From assembly GCA_030158535.1 (NCBI GenBank), contig JAOASV010000186.1:1-8931 (forward strand): DNA of 8,931 nt, read 5' to 3'. The stretch is from Sediminibacterium sp. Lineage in GTDB: Bacteria; Bacteroidota; Bacteroidia; Chitinophagales; Chitinophagaceae. Shown one piece after another: positions 6,712 through 8,931 of the stretch. The notes below the pieces were generated by a model. The model did not search any database. It was not told the origin of the DNA and saw only the letters and a list, made by a program, of their open reading frames with translations. The stretch's first letter is position 1. Every line of letters begins with the position of its first letter. The position numbers and the translations under genes are program-made.

Positions 6712-6783
6712 TGTATTGAATTTTAAGTGTTTATAAGGGATTAGACCATAAAATTAAGGGTTTTAATGTAAAGCCGTTTCGCT

Positions 6784-6791
6784 TATCTTCG
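6784..6791 (+). promoter_or_regulatory. Candidate -7 promoter box for sucC
   Basis: TATCTTCG, followed by C, differs from TAnnTTTG at one base and lies 15 bases before the sucC ATG at 6807. It predicts a leader of about 10 bases. No TTG is present at the -33 distance. The A/T-run between box and start (aaaaatttttttt) has no Shine-Dalgarno sequence. Confidence 0.4.
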
Positions 6792-6806
6792 CAAAAATTT
6801 TTTTGT

Positions 6807-8018
6807 ATGAATCTTCATGAGTACCAAGCTAAAGAACTCCTTAAAAAGTACAACGTTCCAGTACAGGAAGGTGTAGCGGTAGAAACAGTAGACGCAGCAG
6901 CTGCGGCTTATGCCACTTTAAAGGCACAAACTGGCAACAATTTTGCAGTTATTAAAGCCCAAATTCACGCAGGTGGTAGAGGTAAAGGTAAAATAGAAGG
7001 AAAAGAGCAGCGCGGTGTAGCAGTTGCTAAAAGCGAAGACGACGTAAAAACTATTGCTGGTAATTTATTAGGCGGTACCCTTGTAACCATTCAAACAGGT
7101 GCAGCAGGTAAACTTGTCAATAAAATATTAATTGCGCAAGACGTTTATTATCCTGGCCCTAACGAAGTAAAAGAATTTTACTTGTCTATTTTATTAGACA
7201 GAGCAAAAGGAATGAATGTTGTGATGTACAGTACCGAAGGTGGTATGGATATTGAAGAAGTAGCACACAACACACCAGAAAAAATATTTAAAGAGTGGGT
7301 ACACCCAGGTGGCGGCTTACAAGGTTTCCAGGCACGTAAAATTGCTTTTAACTTAGGCCTTTCTGGTGACGCTTTTAAAAACTGTGTAAAGTTTGTAACC
7401 AACTTATACAATGCATACGTGAACCTAGATTGCGGTATGCTAGAAATCAATCCTTTGTTTAAAACATCCGATGAAAAAATCATTGCGGTGGATTGTAAAA
7501 TGAATATTGATGACAACGCACTAATGCGCCACGCTGATTTATTAGCGATGCGTGATGTATCTGAAGAAGATCCTACCGAAGTAGAAGCTGGTGAGTTTAA
7601 TTTAAACTTTGTGAAACTAGATGGCAACGTAGGTTGTATGGTAAATGGTGCAGGACTTGCAATGGCTACCATGGACATGATTAAGTTAAGTGGTGGTGAG
7701 CCAGCTAACTTCTTGGACGTAGGTGGTACTGCAAATGCACAAACCGTAGAAGCTGGTTTTAGAATTATCATGAAGGATCCTAACGTGAAGGCTATTTTAA
7801 TTAACATCTTTGGCGGTATCGTTCGTTGTGATCGTGTTGCTGCTGGTGTTATTGAAGCCTTTAATAAATTAGGCAATATCAATATTCCAATCATTGTTCG
7901 TTTACAAGGAACCAATGCAGTAGAAGCTAAAAAATTAATTGATGAGAGTGGACTTAAAGTTCAGTCGGCTATTCAGTTAAGTGAAGCTGCAGACTTAGTA
8001 AAACAAGCGGTAGCATAA
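6807..8018 (+). CDS. sucC: Succinyl-CoA ligase (ADP-forming) beta subunit
   Basis: The 403-residue protein is the beta subunit of succinyl-CoA synthetase, which with SucD interconverts succinyl-CoA and succinate with ATP or GTP formation in the TCA cycle, in the cytoplasm. It opens with the diagnostic MNLHEYQAKELL, followed by the ATP-grasp domain with HAGGRGKGK (54-62) and the LEINPL and DCKMNIDDNAL metal/nucleotide region. The ligase domain has GCMVNGAGLAM (276-286), GGEPANFLDVGG and NIFGGIVRCD (333-342). It is about 15 residues longer than E. coli SucC (388); part of the excess is an insertion after HAGGRGK, which I recall as usual in Bacteroidota. sucD is not adjacent: the next gene is on the other strand, so the alpha subunit must be encoded elsewhere. 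The nucleotide preference cannot be judged by eye. A clear terminator follows. Confidence 0.97.
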   Translation: MNLHEYQAKELLKKYNVPVQEGVAVETVDAAAAAYATLKAQTGNNFAVIKAQIHAGGRGKGKIEGKEQRGVAVAKSEDDVKTIAGNLLGGTLVTIQTGAAGKLVNKILIAQDVYYPGPNEVKEFYLSILLDRAKGMNVVMYSTEGGMDIEEVAHNTPEKIFKEWVHPGGGLQGFQARKIAFNLGLSGDAFKNCVKFVTNLYNAYVNLDCGMLEINPLFKTSDEKIIAVDCKMNIDDNALMRHADLLAMRDVSEEDPTEVEAGEFNLNFVKLDGNVGCMVNGAGLAMATMDMIKLSGGEPANFLDVGGTANAQTVEAGFRIIMKDPNVKAILINIFGGIVRCDRVAAGVIEAFNKLGNINIPIIVRLQGTNAVEAKKLIDESGLKVQSAIQLSEAADLVKQAVA

Positions 8019-8038
8019 TATCTAAAGTATATTGTTTT

Positions 8039-8068
8039 AAAAGCCTCCAACTTGTTGGGGGCTTTTTT
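8039..8068 (+). terminator. Rho-independent terminator of sucC
   Basis: A 13-base stem (8039-8051 with 8054-8066) reads AAAAGCCTCCAAC / GTTGGGGGCTTTT, with a single T-G wobble and a tiny TT loop that would open in practice, and ends in a run of six T (8063-8068). It starts 21 bases after the sucC stop. The A-run on the 5' side lets it also act, more weakly, for the convergent SprT-like gene. Confidence 0.88.
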
Positions 8069-8111
8069 ATGCGCATGCACTGCTAGTGACTTTATTGCGC
8101 GGAATATTTTC

Positions 8112-8741
8112 TTACGGATTTGAAATGGGCTTTACTTCTGATAGCGCGCTAAAGGTGTAACGAAGTCCAGTTTTAACCTCAACGCATTCGTAACGTTTAC
8201 GGCGCAGAGGGCCTTTACAAAAAACACGACCATTGTCTGTTGCAAAAAGGGAGCCCTCTGGAATACCCGCTACAACTGCGTATCCGGGCTTGTGTTTTTC
8301 GTTATAGCCACGAAGCACGAGCAAGAGTTCTGTTTCACCACCGGCTGTGGCTGCAGGATTTAAAATAGATTTTTGAAGTGCTTTTTCTACGTCGGGCGGA
8401 AATATTTGTTGTGCAACAAAAGAACTCAAGAGCTGCCCGTAACAAAATTTCCATTCTTTACCATGCGCTTCTACGCGGTTACTAAATTTTTCGAAAGTGA
8501 GTAAATGCGCGAGCTCATGTAAAAACGTAATTAAAAATTCATACTTATTTAAATTGCCATTGATGCTAATGCGGTGGTTAGCGCCCCTACCCGGATGACG
8601 GTAATCACCAAGTACCGATTTACGCTGTTTGGTAATGGTTAAATGCACCCGGTACTCATGCAGATACGCAAGCACCTGCTCGAAACTTTTTTCTGGCAAA
8701 AAACCTGCCAGCGCCTGCATCGGATGCTCTTTAATGGGCAT
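8112..8741 (-). CDS. SprT-like zinc metalloprotease-domain protein
   Basis: The 209-residue protein has the SprT-like core: an N-terminal helical stretch, the conserved HRISINGNLNKYEFLITF strand-helix, the zinc motif HELAH (75-79) with Glu76 as predicted catalytic residue, and HGKEW (93-97) whose His93 is the expected third zinc ligand. The C-terminal part (about 150-205) occupies the place of the zinc ribbon but has only two cysteines, in VFCKGPLRRKRYECVEV, so a four-Cys ribbon is not formed. SprT-like domains occur in SPRTN/Wss1-type DNA-protein crosslink proteases; for bacterial SprT the substrate is poorly known, and the role here is inferred. It starts with ATG 8741, sharing its A with the stop codon of the upstream small membrane protein (TAATG), so translation is probably coupled. 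There is no signal peptide; it should be cytoplasmic. Confidence 0.87.
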   Translation of the reverse strand: MPIKEHPMQALAGFLPEKSFEQVLAYLHEYRVHLTITKQRKSVLGDYRHPGRGANHRISINGNLNKYEFLITFLHELAHLLTFEKFSNRVEAHGKEWKFCYGQLLSSFVAQQIFPPDVEKALQKSILNPAATAGGETELLLVLRGYNEKHKPGYAVVAGIPEGSLFATDNGRVFCKGPLRRKRYECVEVKTGLRYTFSALSEVKPISNP

Positions 8742-8931
8742 TATTTTTTAACGTTCAGTTTTAAAAATAGCCTGATTTCAAGCCAGGTATAAAGTGGGTA
8801 CAGCGCAAATCCGGCATACACAGAGCGTGGGCTAATGGCAGCGCCTGCTAGTTTCATATAGAGTAAAACGGCCACCGCAATACCCAATAATCGGAGCCCC
8901 ATAGCCATCATAACCGTGCGCACAAGTACAT
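8741..8931 (-). CDS. Small hydrophobic membrane protein of unknown function, probably partial at N-terminus
   Basis: The frame is open from the right edge to the stop at 8743-8741. If a GTG at 8923 is the start the protein has 60 residues; ATGs at 8911, 8908 and 8902 are shorter options, but there is no in-frame stop before the edge, so the real start may lie outside. Two membrane segments are visible, GLRLLGIAVAVLLYMKLAGA and VYAGFALYPLYTWLEIRLFL, with a basic tail LNVKK. I do not recognise it with certainty. The spacing and the ending LEIRLFLKLN resemble the second half of four-helix AtpI-like proteins of Bacteroidota, which would fit a truncated view, but this is a guess from memory. It overlaps the SprT-like start by one base (TAATG), so the two genes should be in one transcript. 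Confidence 0.6.
   Translation of the reverse strand, partial: VLVRTVMMAMGLRLLGIAVAVLLYMKLAGAAISPRSVYAGFALYPLYTWLEIRLFLKLNVKK

Noticed and set aside
7178..7915. Long minus-strand open frame of 245 codons inside sucC
   Set aside because: It lies entirely antisense to a highly conserved sucC frame, and its translation (Ser/Pro/Ile/Lys-rich, low complexity) looks like a codon-bias shadow.

Overview
The window reads as an ordinary chromosomal segment of a Bacteroidota member, probably from the Chitinophagales/Sphingobacteriales side (lineage inferred, not proven). Support comes from the A+T-rich sequence, the near absence of Shine-Dalgarno sites, promoter boxes of the Bacteroidota TAnnTTTG type, a LytS-like kinase/LytTR regulator pair, a SucC with the insertion I recall from this phylum, and a short GlgA-like protein typical of the phylum. 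I see no mobile element, CRISPR array, rRNA or tRNA, and no stretch over 300 bases without a gene.

Layout. Positions 1-736 (minus) hold a glycogen/starch-synthase-like protein cut by the left edge. It is divergent, across a 215-bp A+T-rich region, from a plus-strand block: a YbhN/UPF0104 flippase-like membrane protein (952-1968) overlapping by 14 bp a stand-alone heptose-1-phosphate adenylyltransferase, RfaE2 (1955-2452); a LytS-like histidine kinase (2544-3641) and its LytTR response regulator (3646-4344); and an exported S8 subtilisin-like protease (4441-6093). A bidirectional hairpin lies between the protease and a convergent, exported YceI-family protein (6145-6711, minus). YceI is divergent from sucC, the succinyl-CoA ligase beta subunit (6807-8018), which ends in a clear intrinsic terminator. 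Beyond it, a SprT-like zinc metalloprotein (8112-8741, minus) lies downstream of, and shares one base with, a small membrane protein that runs into the right edge.

How the genes work together. The first plus-strand pair fits envelope/LPS work: nucleotide-activated heptose production next to a polytopic membrane protein. The kinase and regulator form one two-component system, and the protease 96 bp downstream is a possible target or co-regulated gene, though nothing in the sequence proves this. sucC is TCA-cycle housekeeping.

No clearly new multi-gene system is evident. The points most worth a second look are the GlgA-like protein without the ADP-glucose motif, the large insertion and EF-hand-like loop in the S8 protease, the coupled flippase-like/rfaE2 pair, and the small membrane protein coupled to SprT.
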